Below the pieces are notes generated by a model. It worked only from the letters and a program-made list of their open reading frames with translations. It did not search any database and was not told the origin of the DNA. A stretch of 64,000 nt of DNA from assembly GCA_021642125.1 (NCBI GenBank), contig JAKIXB010000004.1, forward strand, positions 124,001 through 188,000, in the 5' to 3' direction. Both the position numbers and the translations under genes were made by a program. Source of the DNA: Nothophoma quercina. Lineage: Eukaryota > Ascomycota > Dothideomycetes > Pleosporales > Didymellaceae. Numbering within the stretch: the stretch's first letter is position 1; each line of letters starts with the position of its first letter. This document shows positions 1 through 11,028 of the stretch, piece by piece.

Positions 1-1618
1 GGAGGTCCTCCAGGAGGTCGGTCAATCGCCGTCTACATGTACGCTAGACTTGCTGGTGGTGCGATATTTACATGCTGTCCACCAACAGCAACGTACCAAA
101 ATCCACAATGAATATTCTCCGCCAAACCCCCCCTTTCCATTCGTTCACACGGTTCACCCCGCAACGCTGCAAGTGTGCTCGCGGGTAAAAACAAATTTCA
201 GCGCGGATGCCCTGAACCTTATTTGCGCTAATACACCTAACGCTGACCCTTTTAGGGTTGATTGATTGGCACAGGGCATAACACGGACTCCGTCCGGTTC
301 TGCACCCGAGATTCTTCGCAACTTCTACACTAACATCATCCGGAGATCTCGCAGCCCAATGAGCGCTTGCATGCTGCCTAGCGGTCCGTCATGGTGGGCG
401 AGGAGAAGCAATGATTTGTCGTCTTTCGCGAATTCGAATGCGTATTGTGGATGGTAGTTCCTCAACGCTCCATGGGCGATGACTGGATTATGCTCAACGG
501 CACGCCTTGACTGCGCAAGCAGTTTCGCAAGCCTGGAGACGATCGCAATCGTTAGATCTGCTCTGCAATGTCCTTGTGAGCAGATGTCGCGACTGCTTTC
601 ATATTGATCAAACAACAGATCAGACGTGATAAGGGTCTGTCACACCGGAGCGCGTACTAACGTTAACTCGCGCCGGACCGCGATGCATATCTGCGCGGAA
701 CGTACCGCTGGCGAGTACATCAGGGATTTGTACGATGCAAGTATTCCGAGCTGACAGTACCTCGTACCGATGCCTTGTTTTCGCAAATCGCGAGAAAGGC
801 TAGACGTAGTGCTTACACGTTCACACTTCTTGAATCGAGCCGGGAGGTCCTAAGGAGACGAGATCTGGAACCGCATCACCTATATTCTCGCCCATTGAAA
901 CTACAGTAGCACGCGTAACACGACTGACACCTGTATTTGGATAGCTTCTTGAATTGGCATACCTTCCTCTGATGCATGGGAATCTGAGTCATGGAAAAAG
1001 CGCGAAGGAACTGTGGGGTTCAGCGGAACGCTTGTACTGACATTGACCGTCTGAGCTGGACCGGTCACCAGTGAGTCAGCCCATAGGCCGAACTCAAGAA
1101 CTCATGCAGGTGATGGAGCAGACAGTTCTTCGATGAAGCGTGGAGGCATCGAGGCATCGAGGCATCAAGTCATGTCAAGTGATGTATTGCAAAAGTCCAT
1201 ATCTGAAAATCGCCAACTCTAATGATGGGAGACGATGGAGATAGTTAAGACCTAATCGAACCTAAGTACAAAGGTGATAAAGTTGCAATGCTTGAGTGAC
1301 ATATTGTTCGACTCTATGCCTACAATCTTGCTGACTACCTCCAGGGTTCAGTCTGCAGGTAAAACCAATTTTTGAAAAACTCTTACTGGAACGGACCACC
1401 TACTGAAGTGTAGTCGTGTTGAGGAAGGTGAAATGAGGAGGTAGAAGGACGGCCTGATGTGAGGATTTTCCGCAGTCCGGACGTCTTAGGACGTCTTACG
1501 CTCACTAGGATTTATCGATAAATGCGGGAAACGGGTAAGCAACATTTATTGCGTAGTCGTTTCCATTGGAGTCAGATTACGCATATCGACTAGGACCTTG
1601 GAGGCCTTTAAGCAATTA
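1..1618. other. Gene-poor left edge with short tandem repeats
   Basis: No convincing coding region is visible; the open frames are at most about 100 codons and have no recognisable domain. Two small perfect tandem repeats stand out: an 8-mer (gaggcatc) three times at 1143-1166, and a 10-mer (ggacgtctta) twice at 1479-1498. It includes the 3' flank of the coiled-coil gene that ends at 1619. Confidence 0.6.
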
Positions 1619-2722
1619 TCATGGAAAGCACGAAGTGAGCTCCTCCTTGCTATCACTATTACCGACTTCGTCAGTGGAGTCAGCATCTCCAAGCTCGAGT
1701 ACCTCAAAGTCCTCCAGGCTGTCATCTTCCTCCTCCGCGAGCCTCCACACCTCAGCGCTATCCTCACCGAGCGTCTCATCCACCCACCAATCCCACCACA
1801 TGTACTCCCATTGCGCGTGCTTCCCATTCTCCCCAGCCACATACTCCGCCCACCCCAGGCTGGAGGCCTTCAGTGCCTCACGCTCACGCTCCTTCTCCCT
1901 GTGCTCAATCTCCCATCGAAGCATATCGTTCTCGTGTTGCAGATCTTCCAAGTCATACGCGGTATCGGCAAGCTCATCCTTCAGTTCGTCGAGCTCTTCC
2001 TTCAGATCCGCAACCTTAGCCTCGGAAGAGCGCAGCTCGTTCTCCTTCGTAGTTGCCAGACGCGCATTGTGAGCGCTCATGCGGTGCACATAATCCAGAT
2101 TGTCGTTGAGAGTTTGATTGGCGTCCAAAATCCGCTTGTGGCTGGCTTCAAGTTCCGTGACTTTGACCATGAAAGCTTCAGCGCTATCAACTTGGGCTTG
2201 GAGATTGTCACGCTCGGATTGGAGATTAGCACACTTTGCTTCGAGATCGCGCATCATAGCCACACTGATCATATCTGGGGTGGGGGAACGGAGGGCGTGA
2301 AGAGTGTTTCGCCAGTTGATGTTTTCTCTCTCGATGTCCTCATTACGGCGTTCAAGGCCAGTCTTGTACTCCTCGAGGTCGGAAATGCGTGCTTGTAGCT
2401 CGTCGTTGACGGATTCGAAGTCTCGCTTGGAGGTAGTCAGGTCGTTGTTGGCCTGCTCGAGGGCCTCGTTATCGGTGGTCAATGATCGGTTTGAACCGAG
2501 CAAGCCTTCGATGTCGGCCTCTCGATCCTTTAGACGAGCCTGGATGTCCTCACAGCGTAGAGCCAGGTCAACGCACTTGTCAACGCGAAGCACAACGTAT
2601 ACACCGAGCCCCAAGAAGAACGTCCAGAACAGGAAATGCGAGACGACGACCACCCACGCCTGTACCATCTCTTCTTTATCAGTGACAGGGAAGGCTGAAC
2701 GCATTCGCAGAGTATCATCCAT
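1619..2722 (-). CDS. Membrane-anchored coiled-coil protein, function unknown
   Basis: Single-exon frame of 367 residues. A hydrophobic segment at about residues 24-46 (AWVVVVSHFLFWTFFLGLGV and onward) looks like one membrane anchor. It is followed by about 240 residues rich in E, D, L, K and R with heptad-like spacing, which predicts a long coiled coil. The C-terminus is acidic, preceded by a tryptophan-rich patch (WEYMWWDWWVDE). No enzyme motif is seen. The layout resembles a tethering or scaffolding protein on a membrane, but that is inference and I do not recognise a named family. The ATG at 2722 is the first in frame, and the anchor follows it closely. Confidence 0.7.
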   Translation of the reverse strand: MDDTLRMRSAFPVTDKEEMVQAWVVVVSHFLFWTFFLGLGVYVVLRVDKCVDLALRCEDIQARLKDREADIEGLLGSNRSLTTDNEALEQANNDLTTSKRDFESVNDELQARISDLEEYKTGLERRNEDIERENINWRNTLHALRSPTPDMISVAMMRDLEAKCANLQSERDNLQAQVDSAEAFMVKVTELEASHKRILDANQTLNDNLDYVHRMSAHNARLATTKENELRSSEAKVADLKEELDELKDELADTAYDLEDLQHENDMLRWEIEHREKEREREALKASSLGWAEYVAGENGKHAQWEYMWWDWWVDETLGEDSAEVWRLAEEEDDSLEDFEVLELGDADSTDEVGNSDSKEELTSCFP

Positions 2723-2941
2723 GATGAAATGCGCGTAAGAATTGCAACGTTTCTGTGAAATCAGTACTCGAGACGTGCGAAGAATGTTGGCAAGAACTGC
2801 AAGAACGTAGATTTTTATATACGGTGCAAGTGTGCGAGGAGGGGTTCAGATACTGAACCATGTTTGGATATTTGGAAGATATTTTGCTGATTCAGGCCCT
2901 GTCTATCGAAGTTTTCCCAACTTTTGAAATTTCCGTCCCAC

Positions 2942-5761
2942 CTATTCGTCCAGCTGAACATAGTTTGCTGGGAACAGACCAGACGCACCGTTGTAGTTTC
3001 CGAGCCACCAGTCCTCATCAGGGAATTCCTATTCATCGGTTAGTCTGCAGCTTGGCTCATATCGTTCCGGACGACTTACGACTCCTGTGATTGTAGCACC
3101 TTCGGGGAAGCTAAGCTCATTGTCCTCAGCAGCCTCGTAACCGTATTCCGCGGTGGCAGTGGGACCAGCGCCACCAGCAGGCTGTGGGGCGGCCGCAGCG
3201 GGTTCTGGTTCCTGGGCAGCAGAGGGGTGCGAGGGCAGCGGAGGAGCGGCACCTGCATCGTCACCACCCTCAACAAGCTCGACATAGTTGGCAGGGAACA
3301 GACCGCGCTCGCCCTGAGAGTTGGTGCCCATCCACCAGTCCTCATCCACCATATCGATATCGGTCACGTAGTCGCCCTCACGAAGTTCCACTTCATTATC
3401 TTCGGCTTTCTCGTAGTCATAGTTGATGACGGCACGCTGACCAGAACCGGCACCAGTGTCATCGTCATCCCGGCCAGAAGAGCCAATAGCTGCACCAGCA
3501 GCGGCTCCAGCCACAGCGGCAGCACCGAAAGTGCCTGCTGCAACAGCGACACCAGCACTACGAGCAGGGTCCTTGGCTTCGACTTGCGGTTCTGGCGATA
3601 CATCGCGAGCCTTTGAAGCGGCCTGCGCGAGCGAACGGTTGGGCATGGCAGGAGGTTGCTCCTCAGCTGGCGAGAGCTGCTCAGGCTCCCTTCCACGAGC
3701 TACAGGCATAGCAATGCGCACCGGGGAGCCTGAAGGCTCGGGCGATGGGCTGCGTGGCTGGCGAGGCGGCGAAGGCAGGCGCTGAGTCTGCGTTGGGGGA
3801 ACTTGGTCCTCATCCTCTGACTCGGGCTCCTTGGGTCGGCTGGGCAGACCAGGCATGGGAACACCTCGAGCGCCTGCATTTGGCTTGCTGGAGTTGTCAA
3901 GAGTCGGTGGGCTTGGAGCTTCAGGTCGGGACCCTGGAGCACCCATTGGTGCAGCACCGGCGAAACGATCCTTCAGGGAACCGACACCACCGGCGGGCGG
4001 TGACACAGGCTCCTCTTGTTCTTGAGCCACATCGCCGGTGCGTTGTTCGCTTAGGTTGCTTGCTGACTGGCCGGTACGAGTGGTCTGAACAGGTGCCCAT
4101 GACTTGCCAGCATAGCCACTCTTCCAGCCACCGCCTCCGCTCTCTTGGGACTGCAAAGGCGTTGTAGCAGTGGGTGTGTTGACATTCTCTCCACGAGCGG
4201 CCTTCTTCTCAGCCCAAATCTGCGCAGGAGTCTTGCCGCCCTCATCTGCAAAAGTCTTGCTTGCGGTGCCGACCGGCGCGGAGGTAGCAGGTTTGGGGGC
4301 AGTGAATCCACCTGGTGCAGGAGCCTTGGTGCCTGTAAAAGTGCTTGCGCCGGCGAACTTGTTAGCCACCTTTGGCTTCGGCAGACTGGTAAGTCGCTCG
4401 GGCTGATTGCCGAAAGCTGCTGAGCGTTCAGCAAGCGACCTAGGCCTCTCATCCTCCTCATCATCTTTGTTCGATGCGCCGGTTGCTGCTGGAGACAGAC
4501 CAGAAGACGCTGGTGCAGCCTGGGCCTTCGCACGGATGGCCGCAATATCGACTTTTCCAACAGGCTCGTATGCACCCTTGACAACGGTGGGCCTGTCGTC
4601 CTTCTGTTCTTTTGCTGCAGCCCTGATGGCTGCGATGTCGACCTTGCCTACCGGCTGGTACGCGCCTCTTACAACCTCCGGGCGATCATTCTGCGACTGC
4701 GAGCCTCCAGCGCGGGTGGTGTCGTCCCTTCCCTTGGTGAGCTCGGCCATGTTGACCTTTGTAGGCTTGTACGCAGACCCGACCTTCTCGAGCTGAGACC
4801 TGGTGACCTCCGGAGCGTCAGCACCCCATCCATCAGCATCTTCATCTCTTCTCGGCGCAGGTGCTCTCGAGCGCCCCAATGGGTTGAATCCTGAACCGCC
4901 ACCTCCGACGTTTGTAGGTGTGAAAACCGGCTTCTTCGCAGCGACTGGAGGCGGGCCGCCTGAGGAGGGAATGTCAGCACCACCAGAGTACTTTGCGCCT
5001 GACGCATCAGAAACCTTCTGGATGATCCTCTCTGGGGTAAGATCTGCCTCTGAGCGCGCAGTAACCTGGACGTGGTAGCCCTATCTTCCATTAGCGCAGC
5101 TTAGAGACGATGAAGGTGGACAGACGCACGTGGAGAAGCTTGGAAACAACACCAAGATGGCTGCCAAAGTAGCCCTTTGTCCTCTCAGGAACGCCTTCGC
5201 CGCACTGGAAGAGTCATTAGTATGGTGTTGAATAGGGTGCATAGACCATGCATACCCAAGCAATCAGGACGTTCTTAGGGAGCGACGAGTTGGGGTCCTT
5301 GACCTTGACGAACGCGAACTGGATGCGGCCGTCTGAGAATTCGTCTATCAGGTCGAGGAGTTCACCCTCTATAATCGTCAGCACACGTCTCCTACCACAA
5401 GTCCATGTTGTGCTGCCGTTCGAGCCGGCGGTGTACTGAGGCCTAACTTGGGCTGACACGCCGTACTCGATCTCACAACACCCCGCACAACGCATCGTGT
5501 CCCCTCAATCTGCCTTCTGGGGAGCAATTGAGTGCGCGGGCATCGTTTCCACATACCTCCAGTGCTCTGAACCTTCAGGACGCTCTCTTTCCCTCCATCG
5601 TGCTGGAACGCGCTGACAAGTGGGGCAGCCACAGCGAAGACAGCCCATTGACCGTATGTGGGCGACTGCGCCTGGGGACCGGATGGCGGCGGAGTGTTGA
5701 TGACGTTCTGGTAGCTGCGGGTGATGTTGGGCCCGTTGGCGGAGGTGTTGAGGGAAGCCAT
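2942..5761 (-). CDS. abp1: Actin-binding protein Abp1 (ADF-H domain plus two SH3 domains)
   Basis: Five exons: 5557-5761, 5256-5368, 5130-5204, 3080-5080, 2942-3028; the joined frame is 826 residues. Residues 1-140 form an ADF/cofilin-homology domain (LLDLIDEFSDGRIQFAFVKV, then GYFGSHLGVV). A proline/alanine-rich linker follows, with three copies of a short motif (GAYQPVGKVDIAAIR, GAYEPVGKVDIAAIR, SAYKPTKVNMAEL). SH3 domains lie at about 681-735 (INYDYEKAEDNEVEL to GLFPANYVEL) and 772-826 (AEYGYEAAEDNELSF to GLFPANYVQL); the last 28 residues are on the final exon. Abp1 binds F-actin in cortical patches, activates Arp2/3 and recruits partners through its SH3 domains during endocytosis. Two SH3 domains, where budding yeast has one, is the variant seen here. 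The start is ATG 5761, which opens the ADF domain. Confidence 0.95.
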
Positions 5762-6391
5762 GGTGAAGGATGGCTGGGAGAGGAGCTATGCGGTGAGGTG
5801 CTTGGGGAGGGGAAGGAGGAAGGAAGGAGAGAGCGGGACAGATGTTGGTGCTCTCCTTGTGTGCGCAGTATGTGTTACGAGCTCTGTGCGGACTGCTCGT
5901 ATGGGGAAGCGTATGCGTATAGCGGGAGTGTTATGTACAGTTGGGCAACGTAGACACACACAGCCTCTCGCAGCACTCGAGGCCCACCTGCCAAGACGTC
6001 CTTCGTCATGGAGGGGCCCATGCGCGGAGTCGGCAGAGAACCCCAAGCTCCTGACCCTTCTCAGGCAGCTGCTCGCCTCACTCGCTGGTTGGCTGTCAGC
6101 CCTCGAAGGACTCTCCCACCTGAACATCGTGAACATCACGAACACCCCCATAACACCTCCATCTCAGCCTGCCCGTTGTAGATTCAGCCTCCTAATCTCT
6201 CCTGGGACGCCGCACGATACGTTGTTCATTGCGCAGCATCCTCGGCACTTCGATACTCGGTCGCGCATACTTTCCCCAAGGCTGGACCCCTACCCATCTC
6301 CAGTCTCCACACCCATCAACACATGTGTGCAGCCTGTCACGCATCGTCGGTGAAGCTCTTGTGAGCTTCGCCTGGGGACGGCAAGGCTGCC
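5762..6391. promoter_or_regulatory. Divergent intergenic region, Abp1 / F-box gene
   Basis: These 630 bases separate two head-to-head genes and should hold both promoters and 5' leaders. No further reading frame with support is present and I recognise no specific operator. Confidence 0.5.
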
Positions 6392-9300
6392 ATGTACGAG
6401 CGCGAGTCGAGCGTAGCTTCCTCGGTCGACTTCTACGAGTCGGAAGGGAAGCTGAACGCTCCTGCCGGCCAGATGCACAACGATGCATCAGTCACAAAGC
6501 GCAAGGCAGAAGACCAGTCTTCTGTCGCGGACAAGAAGCGCAAGCTGGATACACATGTATCTCCTTCTGTCTCAACTCGTTTGGGACATTGCGCGGGGCT
6601 GCCACCTGCTGTGTGGCAGCATATCTTTTCCTTCTGTTCGCTTGCAGACCTTGGTCGGTTGATTCAAGTCAATCGACCTTTTCATTCTTATCTCGTAGAC
6701 GTGTCGAACGTCTCTCTGTCTGAACCAGAGCATGGTTGTGTGCATCTCCTAAAACCTGAAGCTCTGTGGGCCTCTGCCCGCAATGCATATAACTCAAATG
6801 CTCCAAAGCCTCTCTCAGGCCTCACTGAACTGCAGATGTGGCAACTAGTTTGGCCGAAGAGGTGTCAGTTCTGTAACAAGCCCGATTCTTCTGTTCCTCG
6901 TGAGAAGATATGGCAGCAAGGTCCTGGTGAAGCTGGAGTTCGCACCATCTGGCCATTCGGTATCAGAACATGCGGGCCTTGTCTGATGCAGCACTGCCAG
7001 ACAGTGAGTTGCAGGCGCATCTTTATCCTCGGTTGCTAATTTTCATAGGACGCGAGCCTGCTCTTCTCTGCCGCCTCTGCCCTTAGACCCGCGTTACCGT
7101 TTGCGCTCATAACGAACGACCATAACTACATCCCTGCCTACGCCCTTCAATCGACAACGACCCCTGCCAATGTCGAAATTGGTAAATACTACTACAAGAA
7201 GCATGTGGAGGAGATTACACAGGAACTCAATGAGGCACTCGCTCTTGGCCCTGCGGCTGCTGAAGAGTGGTTCAAGGGACTTGAAGCAAGAGGGAAACAG
7301 CGCATGAGAGTTGCTGAGACATGGGAGCGCTGGTGCATCAAATACAAGGATGCAAAGCGAGCATCCTCCGTTGCGCGATCACCTGCAGTTGCACCACGCA
7401 AGCTGTCGAAGTCCCCAAAGCGCCAAACCGTCTCCCCAATCATCCATGCTCCTGTCCCAGCAAAACCAGCGAGTAAGTGTTCTTCAACTGTTTCGATCGC
7501 TGCCATGCATGGCGGCCGTGTCAGACGTTTCACAAATACCCCTCCGATGCCCAACCTAACATCTGCAGCTCCAAATACTCTTTACGCACACCAAAGGCCT
7601 CCCACTATCCCCCCAAATGTCTTCACTCCCCAGCCCGTGCTTACGGGAAGCGCTCAACCTAACCAGCAGAGAAACCTACATGATGCCAATGAAGCCAAGG
7701 CAAATCGAAAAACGGATATTGAGCGCCGCTGCCAGCAGATGAACCCGCCTATTGCTCCAAACGTATTGCGCCACATGGATGCCTTCAAGGCTGCAATCCA
7801 AATATCTCAACCAATGAACGACTATGCGTGGAGTGTCTTGCAGCCTCGCCTAATCGCCAACTTGCCTGCTGCCCAACAAGCCGAAGCTGACCACGTGTCT
7901 CGCGTAACCTTGCTTCCGACAAAAACAACGGACCGCCGCCACCAGGATGCCAACTCCAAGGAAGCTAAGGAGGCCATGGATCGGGAATGGGAAGAATCCC
8001 AACGACCAATTCGTGACCGGCTCAGCGCCATCGCTGACGACTTCATCGACCGGGATTGGGACCATGGAAAAGCTCTGACTTACGAAAACAGTCCGAAGTT
8101 TGCAGCCGATCTCCTCATATATGTAAGGCGGACTTACTATGAGGAGATGAATGGAGCGCTTCAAGCGCCACCAGGAAACGAGCACTCGGACCATAAACCA
8201 CATCTGGTACTGGAGAACATGAAGTGGGTGTATGATAACAAGCTCAAACCTCTGACAGAACAGTATCGTCGAGAGTTGTTTCTTTGCCATGGCAACGACT
8301 GTGAGCAGAACACTAGGCTCTACGGGTTCGAGGGTGTTGTCCAACACTATGGTGCAAAGCACACCGGCGCGTTCAGCAGCGGTAACATCGTCGTTGCTTG
8401 GAGAGATGCTGAGTGGCCAGAGGAAACGCCGTTCCACCCGGATCCCATCTCAGTGAAACATAACCTCCACGCATCTAACGCAGCAGGCTACGGTGGTTTC
8501 TATGGTGGTTTCTCGCGCGCAGGAACATCCACTCCCCATATGCCAACTCACATGCCCCAAGCAAGTCCAGGCCCTTACCAATATGCCGGTTACAGCGGCC
8601 CTTTTGCCCCGCCTCAGGTACCGTACGACTACTCGCAAGTCTACGGTGCTCCAGCAGAAGGCCATCCGTACCAATCGATGGGGCCTCCTGGCTATGGCGT
8701 TCATCCAGGTAACCCTTCATACATGCCGTCCCCCGCTATGATAAATCCTGCCTTGGCCCCACCTCCTGCTATGCCTCCACCACCTCATGGTCTTCCCGAA
8801 CCTGGGTCGAATGGCACTGATGATCCGAATCATAGCACAGCCTCTTTCGACAAGGAAGTAAGTACCATTATTGGGTCGGCCCAAGACATGTGGAAGCAAA
8901 CCTCTGGTATCAAGGACATGCCCAACAGCCTCCGGATCTACGTCTTGTTACATCGCGTCATCTCAAAGTTCCACGTTGAGTTCAACTACGAACCGAATTT
9001 AAACCACTTCATTGGTGCGCTCTCTAACCATGAGATCTCAAAGGCGTTAAAGAACGCGCCAGGTCTGTCTTGTAAGGCTTGCCAACTCCAGCTTGCGAAC
9101 CACCTCACTGGCGCCTACTACTCGAAGCCTGAAGAGCGGAGAACATACACGGTCTTGACTTTGTTCCAGCATTTCCGGTCTCAGCATCTGGCGAGCAACC
9201 CTTCTGGCATTGGTTATGGTCAGGCCCCAACCACTCTGGATTGGAAAGAGGACATGATTGAATTGCCCAGCGAGCGCTTCATTTCAGGGCTCATCCATGC

Positions 9301-11028
9301 TCCAGGCATGGACGATGATAAATTGCTCATGATTGCGACTACCTTTCCAAGCCTGTTCCCCTTGCCCCTTCCCACAATCGGCAAGATCGAGGATGATGGA
9401 CTGACCTCGCCTGCTTCTTCTGGGCCTATAAAAGGCGCTCTTCGTGCAAGTGGTACTCCTGGCGTTGCCTTGGACAAAACCGGTAATACTGGCGTTTCGC
9501 GAACCGAATCACCACATCCATCGAAACCTGCGGATGACGAATACAATCTTGATCGACCGTCCACCGCCACAGACCGAGGAGATCAAATGGCCAGCAGGAA
9601 ACGTCCGCACCGCGATAGTCCACCGGAGCGAGGGGAGCGTTATTACGGTGAACCCAGGTACTACGTAAGTAGCGTCGACATCATGCATTGGAACGTGCGC
9701 TAATATACGGGGACCAGTTGGCTAGAGAGCAACCAGACGACGGGTATCCTCGTCAGCGAGAGTATGTGGAATATGCACCAAGCCCTCGAATATATCATGC
9801 AGGCCCCGCCTACGACGAGTACACTGGGCGACGCACCGGATTCCGTGAATCAGAACGCTTCTATGGCCCACCTCCTGAAGACATCATCTATACACGCCCT
9901 CATGATGGAGGCCATAGTCGGCAATATAGTTCTCACCTGCGCCAGGTCAGGTATGCCGATGAAGGCACTGAGCATCACTACTCAGCGGAGGGTCGACCAC
10001 GAGAAGCAAGCGGGCCACGCGGGCAGTCGGCCGCAGATCGTTTCCTCGAAGAGTTCGTACCTGAACAGCCTCCTGCAAGCGAAGAGCAACCCCCGCCTCC
10101 ACCGCGGCCGGACTCAAAGCCGTCTGTCTCCGCTCACGAAGGTGAGGACGGCTCCCGATACACGCCGCCACCACCGAATCCACCGCCGCCAGGTGAAACT
10201 GAAAGCCAGCAGCGACCTCTGCCAGCGCCTCAGCCAGCACCTTCGACAGTGTCAAATCAGTCTCGTTACGAGCCTCCTCCAAATGGCCGTCACATTCCTA
10301 CGCCAGACTCTGTCGGCCCACCTCGTCGACCTGCTCCTCAACGCCGTAGAGACCGACCTCACGAAAATCGCATGCCAGCCCGTTATTATCGTTACATGAG
10401 CGTCGCTGCCCGAGACGAACCCTACGGCCGTGCGCCAAGTATAACTCGATCTCAAAGAAGCAGATACGAGGAACAGCGTCGTCGCATTGACGAAGCAGAA
10501 ACACCTCAGCCTACTACGGAACGTGATCGCGCATATGAACCAACCTACTCTCGAGAACACAGCGTGGACCATCCTTCACCCGAGGGGCATTTCTACCCAC
10601 CTGCCCGGCCCGCACCACGTGAATACGTGTCCATCCAAGATCGTGCTCACCACTTCTCTCCGCCACGATACCACCGTTACGACGAACCCCGTGGGCCCCC
10701 AGCACCGTACTACGACGATTACGGACCTCCAGAGTACGAAATTGTGCGCGTAAGGGGTGACTACCGCCAACCGCGTCCGTATATGGGCGAGTACCGGCAG
10801 CCTGGTCCAGCACGCTACCATGAGCCGTATCATGACCCATACGTCTATGAGCGTCCGCCCCCTCAAAGATACAACAGCCGGCCTGAAGAATATGTCTATT
10901 TCGAAGATAGGGAAAGAGAACGGCCACCACCAAGGCGGCCAGTACATGAGCCTGAGGCTGAGCCTCTAGAGCCCCCTCCTGTAGGTGTCAAAGTTGAGGT
11001 TGCGACACCTGCCCCGATGCCGGAATGA
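6392..11028 (+). CDS. Large F-box protein with zinc-finger-like pairs, function unknown
   Basis: Exons 6392-7003, 7049-9664 and 9718-11028 give 1512 residues. An F-box-like segment sits at about 66-106 (LPPAVWQHIFSFCSLADLGR, then LIQVNRPF). A cysteine set follows (CQFC, then CGPC about 35 residues on). Two degenerate C2H2-like units occur later: CHGNDC with a histidine pair (HYGAKH), and CKAC with a histidine pair (HFRSQH). The middle has a P/G/Y-rich stretch, and the C-terminal 430 residues are low complexity (P, R, Y, E). F-box proteins usually bring substrates to SCF ubiquitin ligases; that role is inferred from the F-box alone. Positions 7473-7568 (96 nt, GTAAGT donor, CTAAC, GCAG acceptor) look like an additional in-frame intron; removing it would give 1480 residues. 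Confidence 0.8.
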
